DNA of 64,000 nucleotides. Origin: Adineta ricciae. Taxonomy: Eukaryota; Rotifera; Eurotatoria; Adinetida; Adinetidae. Of the stretch, positions 1 to 9,718 are shown in pieces (the first letter of the stretch is position 1; each line of letters begins with the position of its first letter). The position numbers and the translations under genes are program-made. Location: assembly GCA_905250025.1 (NCBI GenBank), contig CAJNOJ010000035.1:248001-312000 (forward strand). Reading direction: 5' to 3'. Below the pieces are notes generated by a model. That model was given only the letters and a program-made list of their open reading frames with translations, made no database searches and was not told where the DNA came from.

Positions 1-32
1 TGTAGAAAAAAAAAGAGGAAACAATTGAATAA

Positions 33-1160
33 TTAATGCCGCTTTGATCGATTTCTGTCGTCATCTCGATGGCGATGATGCTTTCGGTCGTGATCATCAT
101 TTTTAGATGAACGATGATGTTTACGATCACGTTCACGGTCGCGATCGTCACCAGAACTAGTGCTCTTCGTCTCAGATCGATGGTAATCTTTGATCAGTCG
201 TTCACTTGTTTCTTTATCCACCCGATCAGCTTTGGATTTATTGACATATTTGCTATATTTGAGAAATTCCTTTTCTGTCACTAATTTAACGCTATACTGT
301 GATATCGATATGACTTCTTTCTTCTTGTTTGTACCACTAACAGCTAATGAAACGGTTAAACGAGTAACATCTTCGTCAATGGATTCAATTGTACCATATA
401 AATCTTGATGAGGACCTTTCTCAATAAGAACAAAAGCTCCTTTTTCAAAGCATAGATCATCTTTTTCGTCAATGCCAGCTTGTTTTAAATTACGTTTCAA
501 TTGATTAATTTTTTCTAAAACTTTTCGATCGGCACCTAAACCAAGACCGCGAGGACGAGTTTCGGGAACAAAAACATCGACTTGTTTCTTATTTGATATA
601 CCAAGGCCAGAATCTTCTTTATAACCCATGCCACGTAAAACAGCCATACCAAAGTCTTCGATTGGAACCTGTTCGTAATCAGCGTTTTCAACTTCTTTTT
701 CTTCTTCAGGTTCCTTTGCATTGTTTTCTTCGTCCGTGTTAATCATAAACGTGTTCGCTGAATCTTGTTCGATTGTATGTACACGAACGGGTCCGTTCTC
801 ATTTCGTTCATTCCAAGCTTCGTTAGCGGCTTGGGCATCAAGAATGAGTGCACGTTTCGCTTCATCTTCTAATTGATTCATTTCCATTCCATTTGATGTC
901 GTCTTCTTTTTACTTTCTATTTTCATTTTGAAAAATTGATTATGAGCGTTTGGTTGACTAGGTATAACTAATTCTTTCTTTTTTACAACTGGTGCATTGC
1001 CTTTAAGTTCACCATTGTCAAAACCGGTTACAAGTTCTAATTGCTGATCATTTGTATTGGATGTCGATGTGTCAAACTGACTGGATGCTGATGCCAGATT
1101 GTTCAGAGCAGGCCGCTTGAAACCACCCAGTTTGAAAGTGACACGTGCAGGTTCAGACAT
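33..1160 (-). CDS. GPKOW: GPKOW-like G-patch and KOW spliceosomal protein
   Basis: Single-exon reading frame of 375 aa. The start is the methionine at 1160 (MSEPARVTFKLGGFKRP), because this opening matches the conserved N-terminus of GPKOW/Spp2/MOS2. An in-frame ATG 60 nt further upstream (1220) is preceded by no family similarity, and an acceptor-like TAG lies about 10 nt before the chosen ATG. A G-patch (GMAVLRGMGYKEDSGLG, then PRGLGLGA) is followed by one KOW motif (KGAFVLIEKGPHQDLYGTIE). The last ~60 residues are a basic R/D/H/K-rich tail. In the family, the G-patch binds and activates the helicase DHX16 (Prp2) during spliceosome activation in the nucleus. Human GPKOW is longer and carries a second C-terminal KOW, which I do not see here. 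The identity is secure; the missing KOW2 could be real or reflect a downstream exon outside the window. Confidence 0.92.
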   Translation of the reverse strand: MSEPARVTFKLGGFKRPALNNLASASSQFDTSTSNTNDQQLELVTGFDNGELKGNAPVVKKKELVIPSQPNAHNQFFKMKIESKKKTTSNGMEMNQLEDEAKRALILDAQAANEAWNERNENGPVRVHTIEQDSANTFMINTDEENNAKEPEEEKEVENADYEQVPIEDFGMAVLRGMGYKEDSGLGISNKKQVDVFVPETRPRGLGLGADRKVLEKINQLKRNLKQAGIDEKDDLCFEKGAFVLIEKGPHQDLYGTIESIDEDVTRLTVSLAVSGTNKKKEVISISQYSVKLVTEKEFLKYSKYVNKSKADRVDKETSERLIKDYHRSETKSTSSGDDRDRERDRKHHRSSKNDDHDRKHHRHRDDDRNRSKRH

Positions 1161-1827
1161 TTTGTGACTACAGATCAATGTGCAATGGAGAACGGTGTGT
1201 CTGAACGAGTATATTGTCAACCAAATAGTTTTCTACACGGCACTGTCGAAATTAATCTCATCTTTCTTGGTGAAACTTTCATTCGATGATGTATGAACAA
1301 AACAATAAAGAAAGCCACTTTCTGCGTCCGTTCGATGTACGATGTAGATGTCGCCATCATTCACGAAAAGTATCGTATTTTTTTGTTTTAGGAATCATAT
1401 TAGCATTATTGCTTTTAAGGTTATATTTGAGGGAAATATTCCGTTGTACAAGAAAATATTTGAATGTGTATTAAATTCATTTGTAGAGAATGTGCACAGA
1501 ATATCTGCGATTTCTGTTGTACACACGCTAATTCATACACTCTATACTACGTATACTTTTGCACTCTGATTCAAGGTTTGGAAAATTAGCTAATATTTAT
1601 AAAATCATGTTTATTACTCCTTAAATCACACCAGTGTGATTTTCCCGTTTTTCTATTCGTGGTTTTGGTTCAGTTTGAATACGTCATTCGAGTTTATTTG
1701 GTTAAAATATTTTTTCCATTGGCAATATAAACCTGAGTTCTTTTATCCAGCGATGAAGCTTAGTTGTCTTGTATAAACTGATATATTTTATTCTTTAAAT
1801 CAAAATGCATATCTAGATTACATAGAT
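1161..1827. other. Intergenic, no gene recognised
   Basis: About 670 bp upstream of the GPKOW start. It is AT-rich, with only short frames that have no recognisable domain. It presumably holds the GPKOW promoter and 5' UTR. Confidence 0.5.
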
Positions 1828-1986
1828 CTAAGGAAAGTGTATCCATGCATTTTCCTCTATAGTGCCATTGCCGTAATATTCGACGGTTACACGTTGAAAA
1901 GCACCAGCACCTTTAATCGCCTCCAGTATTTCGGCCATAGACGAATCTACATTCCACTTTGTTGTGCTGTCGAAACCAGTTGCCAT
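1828..1986 (-). CDS. Candidate 52-aa protein, function unknown
   Basis: An ATG-to-stop frame of 52 codons on the minus strand, starting MATGFDSTTKWNVDSSMAE and ending NAWIHFP before TAG. The peptide is well mixed and soluble-looking, with an alpha-helical stretch (AEILEAIKGAG) followed by a beta-like stretch (RVTVEYYGNG). That is unlike the low-complexity frames around it. Just upstream on the same strand (about 2017-2076) is a polypyrimidine tract plus AG, then an exon-like open segment ending in TAG, then AATAAA. This small frame may therefore sit directly behind the tail of another transcript, or be a gene remnant. No signal peptide or membrane segment is seen. I do not recognise the family. 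It could be a complete microprotein, a first exon, or a fragment. Confidence 0.4.
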   Translation of the reverse strand: MATGFDSTTKWNVDSSMAEILEAIKGAGAFQRVTVEYYGNGTIEENAWIHFP

Positions 1987-3078
1987 GCTTGATTCGAAGC
2001 TTTATTCTGTTTTCTAGAAGTTGCGATTGGCTATATCCAATACACTAATATCTTTCAAGCGGTACGCCTGTTTCTAAAAAAAGTAAATTATATTGTCTCA
2101 GTTTGTACCTATCTATGTTGGAGGTTTTTATCAAATGGCATAATTCGTAAACATTCTAGTCATCTGCGTGACAAATTGAAGAGAAATCATATTCGTCAGA
2201 GATCATCAGCATTCGATAGTCGACACTCTAGAAAAATGTCTTATGGAAAATCAGTGCGAAATCACTATCTCACGTATTGAAATTCATCAAATGAAAAGAT
2301 CGGAGAAAGATGGATCGAGAGGGAAAGAGAAGAGGACACGGGAGATAGAGATCTATCCATGCACATACATGTAGAAAGAAGATATACGTACATAGGAAAA
2401 AACCAAGAAAGGAAAGCATACATTTACGTCATATATATGCAAACGTCCCCGTAATCCTGTATGGAATATAGCATGTTACATTACAATTAAGCATTCACAG
2501 TTCGTTGGAAAATTCCGACGAAAACGAAAGCTTTTATATACGGATATGTCCTTTTGTGTTTTCGACGTTTTTCTACCCGGCATTCTCCATTAAACCCATC
2601 GATAGGAATCCATCATGTTAGCATTTATTGAAATGGACTACAGAGCATAGAATAGTGTTCAATCACATATGCATGCTTTCTGCTAAATAAGTATCTATTC
2701 GCACCCATCATCAACAAAAAAACACTGTCGAAAATATCCGAACAGAGTTTTTCAATTGACACAGTTTCCAAGGAAAGTGCATGTTTCAAAACTGCTAGTT
2801 ATAAACAACTAATGAGCGATTATCTCAATGTGAAAACAAGTATCATTTCTTTCAGTAGAAAACGTGCCAGTGAAAAAACCATGTTTCAACAAAACGCTGT
2901 TACTTGTATGATATCCAGATATACTTGGAACCAGTTCTGCGTTGAGACGTCATTGGTATTCAAGCTGGAAACAGCAGATCGAAAGATTTTCGTTAATGAA
3001 AATACTTTATAAACAAATTGATGATGATGATGATTTTATTCAAGGTTCTTATGTATCAAAATTGAGTAAAACAAAAAA
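1987..3078. other. Intergenic with exon-like scraps, no definite gene
   Basis: About 1.1 kb, AT-rich. On the minus strand near 2017-2076 is an exon-like piece (acceptor TTTTTTTAG, about 19 open codons, TAG, then AATAAA). The plus frame at 2812-3012 (66 aa) shows no domain and looks like chance. A GATGATG run lies at 3020-3032. Confidence 0.4.
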
Positions 3079-3198
3079 AAGCTTACGACACTCGGTATTC
3101 CCAGGCGGTCACCCATCCAAGTACTAACCGAGCCCGACGTTGCTTAACTTCAGTGATCGGACGAGAACTGGTGTATTCAACGTGGTATGGCCGTAAGC
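3079..3198 (-). rRNA. 5S ribosomal RNA gene
   Basis: On the minus strand the sequence runs from GCTTACGGCCATACCACG to GTGTCGTAAGC and ends in a run of T. It contains the canonical animal 5S internal promoter: an A-box region with AGTTAAGCAACG and a C-box with GGATGGGTGACC. Length is about 118-120 nt, as expected. The 5' end GCTTACGGC pairs with the 3' end to close helix I, with a U in place of the usual C at position 3 matched by an A in the 3' strand (GTAAGC). The T-run at 3073-3080 is a normal RNA polymerase III terminator. No second copy is present in the window, so this is a dispersed copy and not part of a visible tandem array. It lies about 240 bp downstream of the golgin gene on the same strand. 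Confidence 0.96.
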
Positions 3199-3441
3199 GT
3201 AGATGATGATGCTTAAAATCATTGATAAACTTTACTTTCTTCTAATGAAACACTAATCAAGAGATATTTTTCAGAAATAACTTTATAGGAAGAACAATTA
3301 TAATCAAAAACAAAGCAAGAAAAACGAAAAGTATTGTTTTTCTTTTTTATAACAATAAAATTGAATATATCCAGTCTCCATTTGTAATAAATAAATAAAA
3401 GTTCCAATTAGAATAAGAAGAGAATCTAATCAAGCCGATGA

Positions 3442-6400
3442 CTATGTTTTTATTGAGTTGAGCCAACTCTAAAGAAAACAAAATATCGATAGAATGTTCG
3501 TGTGTTCAGAAAAACTTACAGAATGACGGTGTCGTTCATGTTCTAGTATCAACGATTTTTCGTCATCGGTATAACGAAGAACCGCACAGATAACTTTGGC
3601 CATTGTCTAATGGAATGAAGAATAAGCCATTTTGTTCTGTGCTTTTATATAAATTTATTTAACTTACTAGTTGATCTTTTCCAATCATATATGCAAGTAC
3701 AATCTGTTTCAAGTAGTCAACTTCCGTCGGTGCAGATAGAAATGAATGTAAGTCATTTTCTGCTACAAGAGTAGTTTGTCGATCATCATACAAAGACAAA
3801 TAATTACCTTCGATGATAGTTTGAGTAGAACCGTCAGCCGTTCTAAAAGAACGTGTATGTTTTTAATTTGAAATTAATTAAATATGAACATTTACTGAGG
3901 AAGTTGTTTTTGTAGCTTGTGTATTTGAACTTGCAAGTCTTGTGTGGCTCGATAATGTTCCAGCTGTTTCTCCTAGAGAATAGATGCCGATTGAATGGCT
4001 TCAAGAGATTAACTAAACAAACTTTCAGCTGTTCATGCAACTTCGACATCTCTCGTTCAGCATTCAGAGCACGTTCTTCTGCATCAGATACTTTCTGTTC
4101 CCATTTAGAGACATCTTCTTGTTCGATTTGCTGATTTTTACCTAAAAAACACCATTTTGAAACACTGTAACTATAGAAATGGTCGAATTTACGCTTTAGA
4201 TCGCTTAATTGTTGATGGTAATTCGCTTCTCGTTCCTCAATTTGTCGATTCATTTCTTTTGCCATTGCTTTCAACTTCGAATCATATTCTTTTTCTTGTA
4301 TTCTCAATCGTTGTTCATATTCCTCCACGGTTTTCTTCAATTGCTGTTCTGCGTAAATCCCAAAATGATAGAAAAAGGATCGATACTTTCGTCAAAAACG
4401 TTACCTGTATCTTGCACATTGCTTTGTTCTTTATTTGCCACTGATTCTTTCATTTTTTGTAATGCTTTACGTAGTTTTGCTCCACTTTCTTGTGCCTGTT
4501 TGAGATCTGATTCGAGTTCGACAGTTTTCTCATTCAATTCATCGAGTTGTCGGTCTTTCTCGATAATTTCTTGTTCGAGATTGAACTTTTCATTTTCAAA
4601 TTCATCTATCCGACGAGTATTCTCTTCGTTCGTATCTACTAAACTCGCAAGTTCACTTTGCAAAGAGGCAATCTCACTCTGCCGTGATTCACATTGAGAC
4701 TAAAAGAAAAATAGTCATCGTTCATCTGCACATTTTTAGTTCAGTCGTGAAAATTTACTTGAAGTTCACGAGTCTTGTCTTCAGATCGTTTCAATTCGTT
4801 ACTCAACGTCGTTTCTTGCTCGTTCAATTGAGATTTCTGAAGAGCTAACTGTTGTTGAACTTCATCAACTAAAGATCTGTATCTATTCCGATCTTCCATT
4901 GTTTGTTGATGTTCATTTGTTAAAGATTGATAAAGTGATTCTTGATTGGATAAAGTTTGCTTGAATGTATCGATCTAGTCAACAAAGAAAAGGGAAGAGA
5001 AATGATACGAAGTTTCGACTTAACATACTTCACCATCTTTTTGTTCGAGTAGTTCTTTCTGTTTAGTAATCGTGTTCGTGAGCTCGTCAATAGTTGTACG
5101 AAGTTGTAGGAGTTCAGTTTGTTTTTCCAAAAGTTGCTTTTCGATGTCGTCTTGTAAATTAGATGTAGTTGTTTGTTCGAGTTCAGCAATATGAGCAGTT
5201 TTTGCCTGCAGTTCATTTTCGTACTGAGTTAGTTTCGTATTTTGTTCGTTTAGTGATTGTTGAAGACGATCGATTTCTTTCTGCTGTTCAATATTTTGTA
5301 AAGATAAGTCATCTGACTTTTGTTGTGTTCTTTTAAGTAAACTTTCGACTTCTGTCAATTGTTCTTTGTGAGTCTTTTCTAACTTATCAATTGCTTCTTG
5401 CTGCTTTCCTTGTAATTCATCAATTTTTTTGTTTAGTTCACTTTCGTAGTCACGCTTCAAGTTTGTAACAATCGCGTCGATGTCAACTAATTAATACATT
5501 GTATGTTTCAAAGCGAAGTGCACTTCTCATCTGATAACAAACCTGTATGTTCAACTGGATTAGGTTCTTCGTTATGATGTTTGTCTTGCAACTGCTGGTT
5601 AATCTCTGAAAGTTCATTGAATTTTATAAGTAATTCATCATATATTTGTTGAAGGCCATTGAATTTTGCCGTGTGATCTTCCTAGTGTACACAGAATCAT
5701 CGATCTATGTACTTCAAAACCAAGCAAACATACTTTAGTTAATGACAGAATGTATGCATCTTTCTCGTCTAACTGTGTTCGGAGATTATCGCGTTCGACG
5801 ATTAGATCATTTTGCTTTTCCTGATGAATATTTATTTTCTCTTTACATTGAAGAAGCAATTTTTCACGTTGCATATTCTACGAAAGAAAAGAAACTTATG
5901 AGTTAGTGAATGAAAGCTCATCTGACCTTTTCATGTAAATTTTTAACATCTTCCTCAAGTTCTCGGATAGTCTTGTTTCGTTCTGAAAGCTATGAACACA
6001 AAGAAAGATCGTTTCATTATGATGAAAACTTCCAAATAATTACTTGTTGAGTGAGTTCTTCGACTGTTTTCTCACGTGCTTTAATTTCATTGAGATAGAT
6101 GCTTTCTGTTTGTTCTTTCATTTGTAGTTCTTGCTTCATTTTCTGACGCAATTCACTTTGTCGTTTGATCGCATTATCTTGCTGTTGTTGTAAGACACTC
6201 TTTAAATTATCCTTTTCGCGTTCCACTTCATTGTACGCATTTTTCAACTGTGAAAATTTGTTCTTATATATATTGAGTAATTTCTGTGCTTTCTATTCAA
6301 ACCAAACAAGAATTTCAACCATCGAAAACTTTAAAACACATTTACTGTATGAGTTTCATGATCACTCTCATCCGCGCCATATTCGGAATCGACATCTGAG

Positions 6401-6737
6401 GGCGGTACGAATTGACGTGTTGGTGAGACATAGCTTGTGTTGCCTATTTGAGTTTGACTGATATCACTCGAAGCTGAGTCTATCCGTGAACGATTATTTT
6501 CCTTGGTAAAACAATAAAAAAATCCACACATGTTCATTTAGATCATAGGAGAAAGTATTTACAGGACTTACATCGTGACTAGTAGTTGAAGATGAGGATG
6601 CCTAATGAACGGAAGATATGATTATGAAAAGAATCTCTTGTCAAACATACGGAATCTGTTGGGAGAATAGTTGAGAATAGAGTTTGATTAGTTTTATTGA
6701 CTTGAGTAGCTAATTTATCTTTTAAATTCTTAAACAT
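3442..6737 (-). CDS. GOLGA4: Golgin-245 (GOLGA4)-like trans-Golgi tether with GRIP domain
   Basis: Multi-exon minus-strand gene, roughly 700 aa after splicing of about a dozen short introns. Exon 1 (6652-6737) encodes MFKNLKDKLATQVNKT, the typical golgin-245 N-terminus. It is followed by a Ser-rich segment and FVPPSDVDSEYGADES, close to the vertebrate FDPPSDMDSE. The next exons (for example NAYNEVEREKDNLKSVLQQQ) and all the middle ones are heptad coiled coil rich in E, Q, K and L. The C-terminus is a GRIP domain split over two exons, EVDYLKQIVLAYMIGKDQ and TMAKVICAVLRYTDDEKS, with the tyrosine that contacts Arl1-GTP in this family. The last exon adds about 8 residues (SWLNSIKT) to a TAG at 3442-3444. 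Golgin-245 tethers endosome-derived vesicles at the trans-Golgi. At about 700 aa this is far shorter than human golgin-245 (about 2200 aa), so most of the rod is missing. Exon borders in the middle are approximate. Confidence 0.9.
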
Positions 6738-7045
6738 TACTGTAAAAGGCTTGACAACAATCAATTGCTGAAGGTAAAGAAACCGTTTTATTTTACTAAT
6801 GATCGGTTATACTACTCAATTGTATTGGCGTTTGATAGAGGACGCTGAATACCGCTGGTTGTAAGAAAAAATATTTCTAAAATACAAGCGAATTTATGTA
6901 ATTCAACACAAAAAAAATTGCTCAAATAAACTTTCTTGAATGAAAATGAATTGATTCATGTGGCATCTATCGAATCGACTTCGTTCTCCAATCGAACTTG
7001 ACAGAACATATAAATGATTTCTATTATTACTTATAATAGAGAAAA
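6738..7045. promoter_or_regulatory. Divergent intergenic region, golgin / zinc-finger gene
   Basis: 308 bp between two divergently transcribed start codons, AT-rich, with no frame worth noting. It probably contains both promoters. An acceptor-like ATAATAG lies just upstream of the zinc-finger ATG. Confidence 0.4.
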
Positions 7046-8166
7046 ATGGTGTCAAATCTTGACGAAATATTTCTCAATGATTTCAATTTAACTTTTCTCA
7101 ATGACACAATTCCTACACATTTCGATATGGCAAATCCTAACGATTGGATTCTTGCCTATTCAATAGTAAAAGCGTCCGCTGTACAAATCGAACGTTTAAG
7201 TAATGTTGAATTATTACATTTAACAAATCGTCAGTCAGTAGACAAAGCACGTGTGCGCGGACCAAAGTCCATCCGATATACGTGTCCAATATGTGGTTTG
7301 GTTACAGTGTCAATCGAGCGTTTACAACGACATATCAATCAACATGGTCAAACGCTTCATTTAGAAGATTTCAAATCTCAAAAGAAAATCTCCTCGTTAA
7401 GTTGTGATAAATGCAAAGCAACATTTTCGTCAACATACACATTACGAAAACATCAACGTGTACATACACGAGGTTAGAAGCGCATTCTTCTTTGTCTAAT
7501 AACCTTTTTACTCTGTTCACTAGATAAACCATTTTCATGTGACTTTTGTGGTTCGAAATTTTCTCAATGGGGTAATTTACGGCATCACATCCAACGCCAT
7601 TTAGGCATCAGTCCATATGCATGTCCATACTGTAAGAAAACGTTCATTGCCCCGTGTAAACTCGAAGTACATATCCGTGGACATCTTGATGAACGTCCCT
7701 ACGTATGCGATCGATGCCAAGCAACATTTCGATGCAATGATGATCTACGAAAACATCTGGTTATTCATGCAGACTATAAGGTTAGTGTCGAAAACATTCG
7801 ATACCATCAATTGAACTTGTTTTTTAGCCATTTGTTTGTTGGTTATGTGCCAAAGAATTCTTTCATGCATCGAAACTACGGTTGCACATGAAAGATAAGC
7901 ATAATCTGAATGTCACCATTAAGAAAAAAGACGTTTTGGAAGGTGGAACTGAATATGAACTGACTGTAAATGAAGAACAAAAGAAGGACACATTGGTTGA
8001 TGAAACGATTGTAAATTTAACCGACAACGATCATCTGTTAAATGAATTCAACATGAATGATATCGAATCGTTTATTTTAGTAGATAATGATGTGAAAAAT
8101 TGTAGTCAACATCCCAATTCCAATCATTTCGATGATTTAAAATTAATTGATTTTTCGATTATATAG
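7046..8166 (+). CDS. C2H2 zinc-finger protein, six fingers
   Basis: Three exons, 7046-7472, 7524-7780 and 7828-8166, join in frame to 340 aa. The N-terminal ~85 aa have no recognised domain. Six C2H2 fingers follow: YTCPICGLVTVSIERLQRH, LSCDKCKATFSSTYTLRKH, FSCDFCGSKFSQWGNLRHH, YACPYCKKTFIAPCKLEVH, YVCDRCQATFRCNDDLRKH and FVCWLCAKEFFHASKLRLH. Linkers such as HTRDKPF resemble the TGEKP linker of DNA-binding arrays. The last ~85 residues are acidic and Asn/Asp-rich. It is probably a nuclear sequence-specific DNA-binding protein; the target is unknown. AATAAA lies at 8169-8174, just after the stop, and the WDR4 start follows 38 bp after the stop. That spacing suggests the two are processed from one transcript. 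Confidence 0.9.
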
Positions 8167-8204
8167 AAAAATAAAGTCTCATGCATAAAATTATTTTTTC
8201 AGAT
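8167..8204 (+). promoter_or_regulatory. 38-bp intercistronic gap: poly(A) signal plus acceptor-like site
   Basis: Between the zinc-finger stop (TAG 8164-8166) and the WDR4 ATG (8205) there is AATAAA at 8169-8174. It is followed by a T-run ending in CAG at 8200-8202 (TTATTTTTTCAG), two bases before the ATG. A poly(A) hexamer immediately followed by a 3' splice site directly before the next ATG is the layout of trans-spliced operons. No ordinary promoter fits in 38 bp. Confidence 0.6.
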
Positions 8205-9535
8205 ATGTCAGAATTAGCAATCAGTTCCACGAAATGGCTTGCAATTTCATTACGAAACGGTGCTGGTATTGTATTCAATTTGAATGATACAAAACAATGG
8301 CAGTATCTTCAACCCGATGTAGCAAATATCCAATCACAACAGAAGACTAATGACGACGATGATGAAAATACATCTGATCTCAATCGGAATTTGATTAAAT
8401 TCACTCCTGATGGTCAAAAATTGGTGATCAATGGACAGAACAAACAAATATATATCTATGTACCATCGGACGACAAGAATACATATTGGCAATTGCAGCG
8501 AATCATCACAGTGATCAAACGTGCATCAGCATTAGATTTAACTAATGATTTTCTACTCATCGCTGATAAAAGTGGTGATGTTTATCAAACGGACTTATTG
8601 ACCACAAACAATGTGACTCTAACAGGAGAAAATTGTCTGATGGGACATCTCTCCATGTTACTCGATATAGCTTTTGTTCGTACGGATGATGAACAAGAAT
8701 ATATCTTAACTGCTGATCGAGATGAAAAGATTCGACTGAGTCATTATCCAAATGCTTATAATATCGAAGGTTATTGTCTCGGGCATACAGAATTTGTGTC
8801 TCATGTGAAACTCATTGATTCAAATCGAATACTCTCGGCTTCAGGCGATGGTTCGTATATTGTGTACCTAGAAAAGTCTATTCATTATTTTTGTATCTTG
8901 CAGGTACACTTCGTCTATGGTATCTACCGGATTGTATTCAATTAAATGTCTTCGATTCCAAAATATTGACATCGTCAGCGAAGCAAATCTTCTACGGTCA
9001 GTCGTCGTCATCTGAAGATCAAAGCTCGTCGTCGATCAATCATTCCATTTGGAAAATGGATGTCGCATCTGCGTCTGATGTTTTTCTCGCTTTTTCAATC
9101 TATGCCGATCGTGCACATTCGATCTATCTGACTACTTTAGCGAATCTAGAGAAAGCAAGTAATGAACAGCGTAAACTAACGTTTAATTCTAAATATGGCA
9201 CCATTATTGATTATTGTTTTTCATCGAATGATTTATATATCCTCTTCGATAGTCACAATTTGCTAACAGTCAACATACTTTCCGTACTTTCGTGTGATAA
9301 AAGTGAATATGTGCAAGACGATGACTCATCGATCAGTACGGTATTAGCTACTAAAGGATTCCATTTAATGAATAATATCAATTCGTTGGAAGTTATATTT
9401 AAACAATTGTTCAAGACGCGAGGTGATCCGGGTGATAGTTCCTATCATAAGCGTAAGAATCAGCGATTGGAAGAACAAGAAGAGAAACGAAGAAAAAAAC
9501 AAGAGAAACAATCAACTACAAATGAAAATGTTTAA
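8205..9535 (+). CDS. WDR4: WDR4, non-catalytic subunit of tRNA m7G46 methyltransferase
   Basis: Exons 8205-8850 and 8904-9535 join to 425 aa. The start is the second in-frame ATG (MSELAISSTKW), which lies directly behind an acceptor-like TTTTTTCAG. The upstream ATG at 8181 would fall before that acceptor. Hallmark WDR4/Trm82 stretches are present: ADKSGDVY, GHLSMLLDIAF, ILTADRDEKIRLSHYP, GYCLGHTEFVSHV and SASGDGTLRLW. They belong to a WD40 beta-propeller. The intron sits inside SGDG|TLRLW. The C-terminal tail (KKQEKQSTT region) is strongly basic and charged. With METTL1 (Trm8) the protein forms the enzyme that makes 7-methylguanosine at position 46 of tRNAs; WDR4 is the scaffold. It is the second gene of the apparent operon with the zinc-finger gene. 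A 10-bp hairpin overlaps its stop codon. Confidence 0.94.
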
Positions 9536-9562
9536 AGTCCATAGCAGTACGAATGGACTTTA
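9533..9562 (+). repeat. Perfect 10-bp inverted repeat over the WDR4 stop codon
   Basis: TAAAGTCCAT at 9533-9542 and ATGGACTTTA at 9553-9562 are perfect reverse complements with a 10-nt loop. The left arm begins with the WDR4 TAA stop. In RNA it would form a 10-bp stem directly at the end of the reading frame, in the 184-bp gap before the acyl-CoA dehydrogenase gene. Confidence 0.75.
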
Positions 9563-9718
9563 TAACTTCGTTCTATTTAACCGATGAAGAGATGACGTAT
9601 GCGTACGTACTTCTTTGCGTTCTGTACGCTTCATCGTAAAAAAGAACTATAACTTGTTTTGTTATTTGTTTGCTGTGTGATAAAAACTAACAAATAAGAA
9701 GTTATTTTCTAGATAATA

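Noticed and set aside
2812-3012. 66-codon plus-strand frame upstream of the 5S gene
   Set aside because: No domain, no splice context, and length within chance for this AT content.
3019-3211. 5S gene as part of a 5S-derived SINE with GATGATGATG target duplication
   Set aside because: The left copy is about 40 bp beyond the T-run and is part of a simple trinucleotide run. No SINE tail or 3' module is visible.
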